From the NCBI GenBank assembly GCA_018645535.1, contig JABGWN010000157.1, positions 1-6,939 on the forward strand: DNA of 6,939 bases, written 5' to 3'. Below, piece by piece: positions 1 through 6,784 of the stretch (its first letter is position 1; each line of letters starts with the position of its first letter). Source of the stretch: Methanobacteriota archaeon (lineage in GTDB: Archaea; Thermoplasmatota; Poseidoniia; Poseidoniales; Poseidoniaceae). Position numbers and translations under genes: made by a program. The notes beneath the pieces are model-generated. The model was not told the DNA's origin. It worked only from the letters and a program-made list of their open reading frames with translations, and searched no databases.

Positions 1-518
1 ACGATTTGCAAGTAATCTTCTGGTGACGTAGAGAGGTTGAGGACATGATCGAGTTGCATGAACTCGGAAATTGCGATATTAGCACAGCAATTTGTGACGA
101 GATCAATGATTGATTTCGTATACAATCCCCCAAGTCCGAAACCATGTACGAACAACCAATCTCCTGCGATTATCGCCTTTGCTTGTCCTGCTCGTTCATG
201 CAGTGTTGTAATTCCCCGACGTTGTTTCGCTGCATCATTGATATCATCATGCACAAGTGTCGCAGTATGAATGAATTCAAAAGACAGTGCTAAATTCATT
301 ATCTCTTCGATATCTTTGCCGCCTGCAACCTCATAGGCGATAATTGCAAGTAAGGGGCGTAGTCTTTTTCCGCCGGATAAGAGCATTTCTCCAGCGAGTT
401 CAGCAACTTCACCTGCCCCATTTTTGAGCTCGTTTTCAATCATTAACTGGAGCGCTTGATTGACCTGCTCGCGCAAGTCCTCAAGGCGGTTTAGTTCCGC
501 TTCGCTAATTGCTTGCAC
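1..518 (-). CDS. trans-polyprenyl diphosphate synthase, N-terminal part (runs off left edge)
   Basis: Class I trans-prenyltransferase: it condenses isopentenyl diphosphate with an allylic diphosphate to lengthen an isoprenoid chain for archaeal ether lipids or a quinone tail. 172 codons are visible. Family signatures: GGKRLRP at residues 49-55, the first Asp-rich motif (FARM) DDIND at 91-95, the following RRG at 100-102, and AGDWLF near 118-123. The second Asp-rich motif would lie beyond the window. The residues before the FARM read HTATLVH, so positions -5 and -4 are Ala and Thr. Archaeal short-chain GGPP synthases usually carry an aromatic at -5; HTATL is typical of longer-chain enzymes such as IspB, so a chain longer than C20 is possible (inference). 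The start is GTG at 518: the frame is closed upstream by a stop at 620-618, no other ATG/GTG/TTG lies between, and about 48 residues before GGKRLRP suits the family. No Shine-Dalgarno site is visible. Divergent from, and overlapping, the HemC-like gene. Confidence 0.92.
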   Translation of the reverse strand, partial: MQAISEAELNRLEDLREQVNQALQLMIENELKNGAGEVAELAGEMLLSGGKRLRPLLAIIAYEVAGGKDIEEIMNLALSFEFIHTATLVHDDINDAAKQRRGITTLHERAGQAKAIIAGDWLFVHGFGLGGLYTKSIIDLVTNCCANIAISEFMQLDHVLNLSTSPEDYLQI

Positions 519-1685
519 ATTAACTCGTACAAGGGTGCCCTTCTTAACGAGTGGTCTCTGCCCATAAAACGTCGAGACCTGTGTTTCGGCCGAGGTGAGA
601 CTTTGGAAAACGAACGATTAGTGTTTCTATCCACTACATCGCGTGGCGATGGAGTACGCCTGCAAATTGAAAAAACACTTGAGCAACGAAGTAGAACCTT
701 TGATGCTGTTCTAAAACAAACACCAACTATTCATGATGCACTTTCCATTCTTTCGGATGGTTTAGGTGATGTTGTGGCCATGAGTCCAACAGATTGGAAT
801 CTACACCGAACTTCTGAGTTCTCTATAATCGGCCTGTTACCCCGCAGAGAGCCTACATGGGTCATGGTAAGTGATGACAAACCAGAATATTTGGTTAAGA
901 ACGCTATTATTTTCTGTGATCATGAACTTCTTCGACGACAACTGATGCGACTGCGACGTGATATTATGCTACAAACATCTGTCGAAGTTAATCTTGGAGA
1001 TTGTGAGGCTGGAAGTCGAGAAGAAATCGAAGCCTTGGAGAACCTCAGATTAGAGGGTGAAATAGATGGATATGTTGTGAAGCGTTCACAGTATAATCTC
1101 CTCTCGTCGAGGACAAGACGTCATACTCTTGGGCTCCAACGTGGTTCTCCAGAACGTGCTCGATTTATTCCACCTCCACTCGATGGATTCACACTCCTTG
1201 TTGGGAGAGTTGGTTTTCCTAAGATGCGAGTGGAGCATATCCTTGACTCATCTGCTGAATTATCATATCGCATCGAGTCGAAGATTCTGGAAAGTATCCC
1301 TGGCCACCTTGTATCGATTACAGGCGTACACGTCGAGCAGCGTGGGGTTGGAACGATCCTTCGAGAAGCAAAAAGAATCAATGATGATTGGACAATGGGG
1401 GCAATGATTGATCCCGAATCAAATGTTAAAAACGCAGGTAAGCGGCTGGAGATGCGAATCGAAACATTAGGTCTTGATGGTCGAGTAAGTGCTTCTGCTG
1501 AACGTGTTGGTCAAGTCGACGGACATCGTATTTCAATGATCAATCTCTTACAAGAATGGGGCAATATGCTTTCGGCTCTTACGTCACCACATGAAGCAAC
1601 AAACAGACGAATCCACGGATTACCAGACGAGTTCCATGAAGAACGCCCGGCAATGATGAACCTTCATTCTGATGAATCTGAATGA
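513..1685 (+). CDS. HemC-like (hydroxymethylbilane synthase fold) protein with degenerate active site
   Basis: HemC joins four porphobilinogens into hydroxymethylbilane in tetrapyrrole synthesis. By-eye alignment with the remembered family consensus matches all three domains. Domain 1: TTSRGD (41-46, for the TTGD region) and GDVVAMSPTDW (85-95, for ADIAVHSLKDL). A stretch like the 'REDPRDVLVS' segment lies at 111-120 (RREPTWVMVS). Domain 2: LLRRQ (139-143), EGEIDGYVV (181-189), then IPPPLDGFTLLVGR (219-232, for LPAPGQGALAVEIR). Domain 3: AELSYRIESKILESIPG at 248-264, then GVHVEQRG at 271-278. Key residues differ: the HSLKD lysine is Thr93 (Asp94 kept), TSSLRR is DHELLRR, no GKG is evident, and the dipyrromethane-anchoring Cys is Leu266; there is no Cys at all after residue 164. 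It is about 80 residues longer than usual HemC. It may be a diverged enzyme or an inactive paralogue. The start is uncertain: TTG 513 is the first possible one after the stop at 492-494; TTG 603 and GTG 621 are alternatives. No clear ribosome-binding site. Confidence 0.6.
   Translation: MHINSYKGALLNEWSLPIKRRDLCFGRGETLENERLVFLSTTSRGDGVRLQIEKTLEQRSRTFDAVLKQTPTIHDALSILSDGLGDVVAMSPTDWNLHRTSEFSIIGLLPRREPTWVMVSDDKPEYLVKNAIIFCDHELLRRQLMRLRRDIMLQTSVEVNLGDCEAGSREEIEALENLRLEGEIDGYVVKRSQYNLLSSRTRRHTLGLQRGSPERARFIPPPLDGFTLLVGRVGFPKMRVEHILDSSAELSYRIESKILESIPGHLVSITGVHVEQRGVGTILREAKRINDDWTMGAMIDPESNVKNAGKRLEMRIETLGLDGRVSASAERVGQVDGHRISMINLLQEWGNMLSALTSPHEATNRRIHGLPDEFHEERPAMMNLHSDESE
1664..1685. repeat. 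inverted repeat spanning both stop codons of convergent genes
   Basis: TCATTC (1664-1669) and GAATGA (1680-1685) are perfect 6-bp inverted arms around a 10-base loop. The outer edges of the arms are exactly the two stop codons (TCA for the minus gene, TGA for the plus gene), so the 22-bp coding overlap is itself the dyad. As a result both proteins end in nearly the same peptide (HSDESE and HSDSSE). It could form a weak hairpin in either transcript; there is no T-tract beside it, so a terminator function is unproven. Confidence 0.55.
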
Positions 1686-2281
1686 CCGAGTTCTTTACGA
1701 GCTTGTTCGATTGATTCTGGAGTTCGGTTTTCTCCTGCAAGAATCACTTCAAAGCCGTTTTCGAGAAGATATTTCTCTAAATCGACTAAGGAAACCGCTG
1801 GATTTGGATCGCATAGGTTGCCAATAATTTCATCAATCTCTCGACTTGTTGCTTCCCAAGAACCTGCTGCACGTTGAAGTTCAACAGCAAAGCGTTCAAC
1901 GATTTCAACTGCACTTCTGCTTGGAGTTTGGGCTTCTCTCATGGATTGGGCAACTGTTTCGTGTTGTTCCCGTAATTGATGTATCTCGTGTAATGATTCT
2001 CTGAGAATAGTTCTAAATTCGTCGAGATTACTGTTTTTCGAATATTTTCGATAGGCCTTATCCAAGCGTGAACTGAGCGATGATGCACCTGCTGCAATTG
2101 CTTCTTTGGCTTTGACTGACTGTACAATCGCTTCACTTGCCAACTGAATGCGCTCGTTGAGAGTATCGTTGAAACGTCTTGACTCATCTGCAAGATCCCT
2201 TCGGACAATATCGCGAAGAGTATTGCCTAATTCATGCGCTTGTTTTAGCATAGAACGGGCTGTCTTTTCTGCACTTGACAT
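1664..2281 (-). CDS. hypothetical coiled-coil protein, 205 aa
   Basis: No family recognised. Residues 1-155 are almost continuously helical, charged and heptad-like (for example ESLHEIHQLREQHETVAQSM near 95-114), which suggests an extended coiled coil. A short C-terminal segment at about 164-200 (SLVDLEKYLLENGFEVILAG and onward) looks like a small alpha/beta piece. There is no signal peptide or membrane span and only one cysteine (157), so it is probably cytoplasmic; it could be a structural, scaffolding or nucleoid-associated protein, but nothing visible decides that. The ATG at 2281 is supported by GGTGA at 2290-2286, four bases upstream. The gene is divergent from the SAP-like protein gene and shares its promoter region, hinting at co-regulation. 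Its 3' end overlaps the HemC-like gene by 22 bp. Confidence 0.82.
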   Translation of the reverse strand: MSSAEKTARSMLKQAHELGNTLRDIVRRDLADESRRFNDTLNERIQLASEAIVQSVKAKEAIAAGASSLSSRLDKAYRKYSKNSNLDEFRTILRESLHEIHQLREQHETVAQSMREAQTPSRSAVEIVERFAVELQRAAGSWEATSREIDEIIGNLCDPNPAVSLVDLEKYLLENGFEVILAGENRTPESIEQARKELGHSDSSE

Positions 2282-2327
2282 GGATTCACCAAATAGTCCT
2301 GTGAGTCGAACGTGTTTGAAGGTTTAG

Positions 2328-2337
2328 CCAATATTCT
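2328..2337 (-). promoter_or_regulatory. possible TATA box for the 205-aa coiled-coil gene
   Basis: On the minus strand the site reads AGAATATTGG, about 50 bases upstream of the ATG at 2281, giving a predicted leader of roughly 20-25 bases containing the GGTGA site. The match is only approximate and the AATATT core is symmetric, so direction is not certain. Another AT-rich element (2351-2360) lies farther away. Confidence 0.25.
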
Positions 2338-2411
2338 TCTTTCTAGGATTGAAATATGATGGTGAACAACTTATTCATCCTTCAAAACCGAACGATTTGG
2401 CATGTGTTGAC

Positions 2412-2428
2412 AGCGAAACCACATATAC
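2412..2428 (+). promoter_or_regulatory. archaeal BRE/TATA promoter for the SAP-like protein gene
   Basis: CATATAC (2422-2428) is preceded by the purine-rich, BRE-like GCGAAAC (2413-2419). The TATA centre lies about 35 bases before the ATG at 2460, so transcription would start near 2450, right at the ribosome-binding site, giving a very short leader. This is the clearest promoter in the window, and it lies inside the extended reading frame that begins at TTG 2349, which argues against that longer start. Confidence 0.5.
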
Positions 2429-2449
2429 TGTAAGGGGACAACGAGGCTT

Positions 2450-2454
2450 AGGTG
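2450..2454 (+). promoter_or_regulatory. ribosome-binding site deciding the start of the SAP-like gene
   Basis: AGGTG lies five bases before ATG 2460, the same motif and a similar spacing as at three minus-strand genes here. It favours ATG 2460 over the in-frame TTG at 2349, which has no such site. Confidence 0.6.
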
Positions 2455-2459
2455 CCCTT

Positions 2460-4214
2460 ATGAGTGATCGTTCAAGTCTCTTGTCTGAACTCTATCAGGC
2501 TCGTCTTGAAGATCTGAAGGAAATTGCTTCAGCATATGGCTTAGCGAAGAATGGTTCTGTTGAATTTCTTCGAGCACAACTCATTCGTGACCTGATTCTT
2601 TCGGATTGGGATTTGACAATCGACGGTCTACGTGTGATTCTAAACAGCGACTTAGGTGATTTACTCGGAGTCTTTGGAATTAAGAAAACTGGTTCACTTA
2701 GGACTCGAAGGCAACGTTTGTATCTTCATTTGAATCATGACCCGAAGCAACTCAGGGAAGATAAACTTGAGAAATTATCGAAGGAAGATCTTCATTCACT
2801 GTGTAAAGCATTGGAACTTCCACGTTCAGGAAACCGACAAACATTGTTAATTCGAGTCGCAGGAGTTCTGTCTGCTCAACACAAAAACTGGGGTACAATC
2901 AAGCGTTCTTTGAAGAGGAACGGCCCAACGATCAACATTCCATCACCTTCAGAAGAGAGTGAGGTTCCTACTCAAGCCACGATAATTGAGGCTAAAGTCG
3001 AAACATTCACCGAACAAAATCCAGAAGGTTGGACGTTCGAACAAGAGTCTGAACTGATTGGAGAAATGGAGGATGAAGGGCTTGATGCTTCTCTTGCCGA
3101 CATCGCAGCATCTATAGAAGATTCACTTCAATCTCTCGCGCCTCTTCCTGAAGTTCAAGATGTGCCGCCAATGTTGCAAGAAATGCCTCTTGAAGAACCA
3201 ACACTGGAAGAAGAGGCAGCCCTTTTAGAAATCAATGCTCGAAGGGCAGAAGTTGAGGCGGCAGCACGTGATTATCTCCTTGTTGGCAGTACCACTGACA
3301 TGGAAGATATGAGTGCCTTCATATCAGGTCTTACAACTCACGGGTTCTCTGTCGAGATGCAACGTGTTCAAGATGCAATTCGAACCATCATTATGGAAGT
3401 CGCATATCGTTCTGAACAAGAGCAAAATGCACTTTCAACCAAACCAGGTTCTTGGTCGGAACGTGAAGCGATTCGAATGTTTGAACAAATCCGGCCTCAC
3501 ATGAGAGAACGTATCCCAGAAATTGTGGCTGGACAAAAAGGAAACTTAGTTCAGGCACGAATGGAATTTGAAGAAGAAGCCCGTTCCAAAGGCTTGGACT
3601 TGAGGAGCCCTGCTGTATCTGGTCGACTTCACGCTTTGTTTGATTTACATCTTGAGATCAGTGAGGCGGAAGAGTTACAGGATCCTATTGCAGCTCGAAA
3701 GAACCGCTTGTTGAGAATTCTCTATCACGGCGCAATTCATCTTCCAGACCAAAGTCGTCGCACAATTGAGCGACTGGAAAGAAATCTTGGTTCGTTTGAA
3801 TCCCTTGTTGAGACTGTACTTGAATCGAGTGAAGGTGACTTTTCTGAAGGACAACAAAGCCTGATTATTCGTTTCCTAGAATCCAAAGGTTATCTTGTCA
3901 ATACCAGTGAATTACGCCCTCGAGTCCTTGCATGTGCAGGAATTATTGGGACTGAATTAGGATATCTTACTCCAAATCAAATCCCACGGTTAGCGCCAGG
4001 TATTCTTGTCAGTGATGATCAAGTCGATGCGATCGTTGCTGAACTAAGAGCTTTGGCAGCCACATTCAAACCAAAACAGGTTGAGAAAGAAGAGCCTGAA
4101 TTAGAACTTGCAGATTCTGTTGCAGATGCTTCAGACCGTGTTGGCCATGTTCGTGGTAAGATTGACCGTGTCGATGCTTTGCTATCTCGACTCAGACTTC
4201 AAGACAATCAATGA
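2460..4214 (+). CDS. 584-aa protein with three tandem SAP-like repeats and a helical C-terminal region
   Basis: Three consecutive helix-extended-helix units resemble SAP domains: about residues 15-49 (LEDLKEIASAYGLAKNG), 55-92 (SDLGDLLGVFGIKKTGS) and 104-138 (KEDLHSLCKALELPRSGN). SAP and related HeH folds commonly bind nucleic acid, so DNA or RNA binding is likely for the N-terminal quarter (inference from family). Residues 160-255 form an acidic, Glu/Pro-rich, probably disordered linker. Residues 255-540 are mostly helical without a recognised domain, and the tail carries another acidic patch (541-560) and a final amphipathic helix. There is no signal peptide, membrane span or catalytic motif. 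The start is ATG 2460, supported by AGGTG and a TATA box; an in-frame TTG at 2349 would add 37 unconvincing residues. The gene is divergent from the coiled-coil gene and overlaps the secretion ATPase gene by 7 bp tail to tail. Its role is unknown; chromosome organisation or RNA handling is a guess. Confidence 0.85.
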   Translation: MSDRSSLLSELYQARLEDLKEIASAYGLAKNGSVEFLRAQLIRDLILSDWDLTIDGLRVILNSDLGDLLGVFGIKKTGSLRTRRQRLYLHLNHDPKQLREDKLEKLSKEDLHSLCKALELPRSGNRQTLLIRVAGVLSAQHKNWGTIKRSLKRNGPTINIPSPSEESEVPTQATIIEAKVETFTEQNPEGWTFEQESELIGEMEDEGLDASLADIAASIEDSLQSLAPLPEVQDVPPMLQEMPLEEPTLEEEAALLEINARRAEVEAAARDYLLVGSTTDMEDMSAFISGLTTHGFSVEMQRVQDAIRTIIMEVAYRSEQEQNALSTKPGSWSEREAIRMFEQIRPHMRERIPEIVAGQKGNLVQARMEFEEEARSKGLDLRSPAVSGRLHALFDLHLEISEAEELQDPIAARKNRLLRILYHGAIHLPDQSRRTIERLERNLGSFESLVETVLESSEGDFSEGQQSLIIRFLESKGYLVNTSELRPRVLACAGIIGTELGYLTPNQIPRLAPGILVSDDQVDAIVAELRALAATFKPKQVEKEEPELELADSVADASDRVGHVRGKIDRVDALLSRLRLQDNQ

Positions 4215-5452
4215 GTGTTCTGAGCATAGAAGTTCTGCACGACAGTTGTTACAGATTGAATGTCAGAGATTCCACGAGCAACCAAATCTTCAATGATCTG
4301 CTGTCGTTGATTAACGTGCTTCTCGAACACATCAGGCGTTACACCTGCTGCTCTACAAATGACTTCTCTGAGGTTGGAAGGAATTCCAGTTTCTTCGATT
4401 TGATCTGTATGAGCATTGTACTTCCATATTGTGTTGAGACGTGGTTTTGAACCTTCCATCCCTGCGATTTCAGCAACTTCTGTAATTTTACGTGCAGTTT
4501 TCCCGTTCACGTGCAATCGTGCTTGAATAATAATCAGGTCGAGACCTGTAAGCATAATTGGAGGTACATTCATTGGTGGATTAATCATTCGGGTTACCGT
4601 TTCTTGAGCAGTGTTTGCGTGAAGGCTTCCAAAGGAACCGTCGTGACCTGTATTCATTGCAGTAAGGAGCGTAGCACATTCAGGTCCACGGACTTCCCCA
4701 ACAATAATCCTGTCAGGTCGCATACGTAGGCTCGATTTCAAACAATCATTCATGTCCACTTCAGGTGTTCCATCAGGACGTTCCCTTCGTGTTTCCATAC
4801 GCAACCAGTGGTCGTGGTAGACTTGCAATTCAGCAGTATCTTCGACAGTGAGAAGTCGGCGACTCCATGGAATGTACATCCCAAGACAATTCAAAGTGGT
4901 AGTTTTACCTGAACCAGTACCTCCTGCAATAACGAAGTTTGCAGGTCGGCTATCGAGTCCTTCAATCCAAACCCACATCATAGCGGCAAGTCTTGAATTG
5001 ACAGTCCCGAATTTGACGAGGTCGATCATCGTGAGTGGATCTTCCTTGAACTTACGAATCGTGAGTGTTGGTCCATCTGGTGAAACTGGTGGAATGGTTC
5101 CGTTAACACGGGATCCATCTGGGAGGCGGCCGTCAAAGATTGGCACCATTCCAGGTCCATCTCCGAGTGGAACGTTCGTGAAACCGGCAATATTCTTTGC
5201 TATTTGCATTCCAGCTTCATCATTGATCCAAACATTTGTGCGGCACATACCATGTTCTCGATGAGCAACTTTCACACATTGTGTTCCACCGTTATACATC
5301 ACTTCTTCGAGATTATCATCTTCGAAGAGTACTGCAAGATCTCCATGAGGATTAGGTGCAACAGATCCTTCAACATGGTAAATTGGAGAAGGATGGTTTG
5401 GTTCCGTATAGATTGTTACATTTCCGTATTGTTCTAAAATTTGGTCTGACAT
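4208..5452 (-). CDS. VirB11/TadA/ArlI-type secretion or pilus assembly ATPase
   Basis: A 414-aa cytoplasmic hexameric-type ATPase that powers assembly of type IV-like filaments or secretion by acting on the membrane platform proteins. Motifs in order: an N-terminal domain with LEEVMYNGG (48-56) and the segment GRLPDGSRVNG (108-118); Walker A GGTGSGKT (177-184); Asp box VEDTAELQ (203-210); Walker B DRIIVGEVRG (247-256); His box TGHDGSFGSLHA (268-279). All key residues look intact. It is much shorter than archaellar ArlI (about 550 aa) and closer to TadA/CpaF or Epd-type pilus ATPases in size. It is the last gene of a minus-strand operon, nine bases after the 243-aa platform protein stop, with a strong GAGGTGA site (5463-5457) that partly overlaps that stop, suggesting coupled translation. 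Its 3' end overlaps the SAP-like gene by 7 bp. The filament or substrate it serves cannot be told from this window. Confidence 0.95.
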   Translation of the reverse strand: MSDQILEQYGNVTIYTEPNHPSPIYHVEGSVAPNPHGDLAVLFEDDNLEEVMYNGGTQCVKVAHREHGMCRTNVWINDEAGMQIAKNIAGFTNVPLGDGPGMVPIFDGRLPDGSRVNGTIPPVSPDGPTLTIRKFKEDPLTMIDLVKFGTVNSRLAAMMWVWIEGLDSRPANFVIAGGTGSGKTTTLNCLGMYIPWSRRLLTVEDTAELQVYHDHWLRMETRRERPDGTPEVDMNDCLKSSLRMRPDRIIVGEVRGPECATLLTAMNTGHDGSFGSLHANTAQETVTRMINPPMNVPPIMLTGLDLIIIQARLHVNGKTARKITEVAEIAGMEGSKPRLNTIWKYNAHTDQIEETGIPSNLREVICRAAGVTPDVFEKHVNQRQQIIEDLVARGISDIQSVTTVVQNFYAQNTH

Positions 5453-5456
5453 AAGT

Positions 5457-5463
5457 TCACCTC
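5457..5463 (-). promoter_or_regulatory. strong ribosome-binding site of the secretion ATPase gene
   Basis: GAGGTGA on the minus strand lies four bases upstream of the ATG at 5452 and shares two bases with the stop codon of the preceding gene. The arrangement suggests translational coupling and confirms the start. Confidence 0.7.
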
Positions 5464-6193
5464 ATCCACCGATCATTTTTGTTGCTCCTAAAAAGAAGAA
5501 CATGGACATCGTCATCCAGAGTGGTACAAACCACATTATATCTCTCATCCTACCGAGCATTCGCCCAGATACAGCAACGCCAACAGCGCTTGATACTGCG
5601 AAGAAGAGGCTAAATGTTGAGAGGAAACCATCAATCTGGAATCCCTTTGATCCAGGAGTAAACAATCCTACAAGAAATCCAATAAGACCGGGAAGTCCGA
5701 TGCATATGAAGAGAATAATGAGGATTCCACGCCCTTGAAGTTCTGATTCTCGCTTATTCATCAAATCGTTAAGTCTCTCATAATCCATTGATAAATTCAT
5801 CAGAATTTCTTGAAGTGGAGCACCTTGCTCAATAGCAGTTTCAAGTAGATGCATAACTCGTTGAACCTGAGCGGATCTGGTTTTAGTTGCAAAACTAGAG
5901 AGACCGGCATTAAAGGAACTTGCATGGCTTTCCACCAATGTTTCTCCGAGCAATGGGCCAAGAGGAGCTGGTGCAGTTTTTGCTTGCTGTGCCATTGCCT
6001 CCTGGATACCAAGTCCGGCGCCTACCGTGTCGGACAAGGCTTCAAGGAAACTCGGTAAAGCGTTCTCAATTTTTCTTCGACGAATTCGTTCTCGAATTGG
6101 AGGAATCCCTCCTCCAAGCATAGCGAAGCCAACAACGCCAAGGAACAACATCATCGGTTGATTATTGAACGATTCCAGTAAGCGAAAGAACAT
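5462..6193 (-). CDS. T2SF-domain membrane platform protein (TadB/TadC/ArlJ-half type), 243 aa
   Basis: Inner-membrane platform subunit on which the filament ATPase acts. One N-terminal membrane span (about 14-30) is followed by a basic stretch (RERIRRRK, 34-41). The cytoplasmic T2SF domain (about 45-155) begins with the typical LPSFLEALSDTVGAGLGIQEA pattern, here residues 46-66. Three C-terminal spans follow (about 156-178, 191-210, 219-238). This equals half of an archaellar ArlJ, which has two T2SF domains in one chain; the other half is the 191-aa protein encoded four bases upstream. The start ATG 6193 has no good Shine-Dalgarno site, only a weak AGGAT at distance, so translation probably depends on coupling to the upstream gene. 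Expected to act with the neighbouring ATPase. Confidence 0.9.
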   Translation of the reverse strand: MFFRLLESFNNQPMMLFLGVVGFAMLGGGIPPIRERIRRRKIENALPSFLEALSDTVGAGLGIQEAMAQQAKTAPAPLGPLLGETLVESHASSFNAGLSSFATKTRSAQVQRVMHLLETAIEQGAPLQEILMNLSMDYERLNDLMNKRESELQGRGILIILFICIGLPGLIGFLVGLFTPGSKGFQIDGFLSTFSLFFAVSSAVGVAVSGRMLGRMRDIMWFVPLWMTMSMFFFLGATKMIGG

Positions 6194-6197
6194 GGTA

Positions 6198-6773
6198 TCA
6201 CAATCCTGGATCCTTTGTGTGGGTCTTCAGACCGATCATGACCATTGCCAGAAGCGTAAGCATCAATCCAGCATTAACTACCATATTGATTGTTGATTGC
6301 TCAGGCATACCAAAGAAACTGCCCATATCTCCCACCAGTTGGGGGAAGAGGCCGAAAACAGCAAGGATAATTGGACCAATCATTCCAATGGAAAGGAGTG
6401 ATTCTGGAACGCCACTCAAGTCGTCAATATATTTTTTGACATCTTCAGTACGCTCTTCTTCCATGCGACTTCCTTGTTTTTTCAAGGTGTCAATTATATC
6501 CGTATTTTGAGTGATATTCATGTGCATGATGTTAAGCAGACGACGATATCCTTCAGTCTCTGATTTTGTCATCATACTCTTAAGTTCTTTTTCGAGTGAT
6601 CGTCCACCACTTCGAACCTTGTCCATCATCTCTTTGAAGTCCTCTGAGATGATTCCGTATCCTCCTTGGGAAATGCTGTGAATTGTTGCTTCTAGACCAA
6701 TTCCGGATGACATGAGGACATCCATCGCACGAATAACATAGAGAACTTCTCTCTTTTCATCCAGTTTACGCAT
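6198..6773 (-). CDS. T2SF-domain membrane platform protein, short partner (191 aa)
   Basis: Second platform subunit of the same machine. The cytoplasmic T2SF domain occupies about residues 8-120, with the family pattern RAMDVLMSSGIGLEATI (15-31) and a second conserved-looking region DKVRSGGRSLEKEL (51-64). Two membrane spans follow, about 125-147 and 161-182, and the chain ends soon after. It lacks the N-terminal span seen in its partner, so it is a compact form. A frameshifted single ArlJ was considered: this gene is offset by one frame from the 243-aa gene, but each has its own ATG and a complete T2SF-plus-membrane layout, as in Tad and Epd-like systems with two platform proteins. The start ATG 6773 has AAGGTGA (6784-6778) four bases upstream, which overlaps the preceding stop codon by one base. 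Confidence 0.88.
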   Translation of the reverse strand: MRKLDEKREVLYVIRAMDVLMSSGIGLEATIHSISQGGYGIISEDFKEMMDKVRSGGRSLEKELKSMMTKSETEGYRRLLNIMHMNITQNTDIIDTLKKQGSRMEEERTEDVKKYIDDLSGVPESLLSIGMIGPIILAVFGLFPQLVGDMGSFFGMPEQSTINMVVNAGLMLTLLAMVMIGLKTHTKDPGL

Positions 6774-6777
6774 ATTT

Positions 6778-6784
6778 TCACCTT
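6778..6784 (-). promoter_or_regulatory. ribosome-binding site of the 191-aa platform gene
   Basis: AAGGTGA on the minus strand lies four bases before ATG 6773 and shares one base with the stop codon of the gene upstream, indicating an operon with coupled translation. Confidence 0.65.

Noticed and set aside
58..270. 70-aa open frame on the plus strand at the left end
   Set aside because: It is antisense to the prenyl synthase, whose GGKRLRP and DDIND motifs are clear on the minus strand.
1121..1407. Open frames on both strands inside the HemC-like gene
   Set aside because: They overlap the region aligning to HemC domains 2 and 3 and have no family features or ribosome-binding sites.
2349..2459. 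Longer version of the SAP-like protein starting at TTG 2349
   Set aside because: The 37 extra residues look non-conserved, no ribosome-binding site precedes the TTG, and a TATA-like box and AGGTG site lie inside this stretch, right before ATG 2460.
4208..4214. 7-bp convergent overlap TCAATGA as a special element
   Set aside because: It is simply two stop codons meeting tail to tail, too short to carry a dyad or terminator.
4848..5264. 138-aa open frame on the plus strand inside the ATPase gene
   Set aside because: It lies wholly antisense to a gene with intact Walker and His-box motifs, and its translation shows no domain; it is a shadow frame.
5462..6773. One ArlJ gene broken by a frameshift
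   Set aside because: The two genes are in different frames, but each has its own ATG, a full T2SF domain and membrane spans, the first ends just after its last span, and two separate platform proteins are normal in Tad/Epd-like systems.
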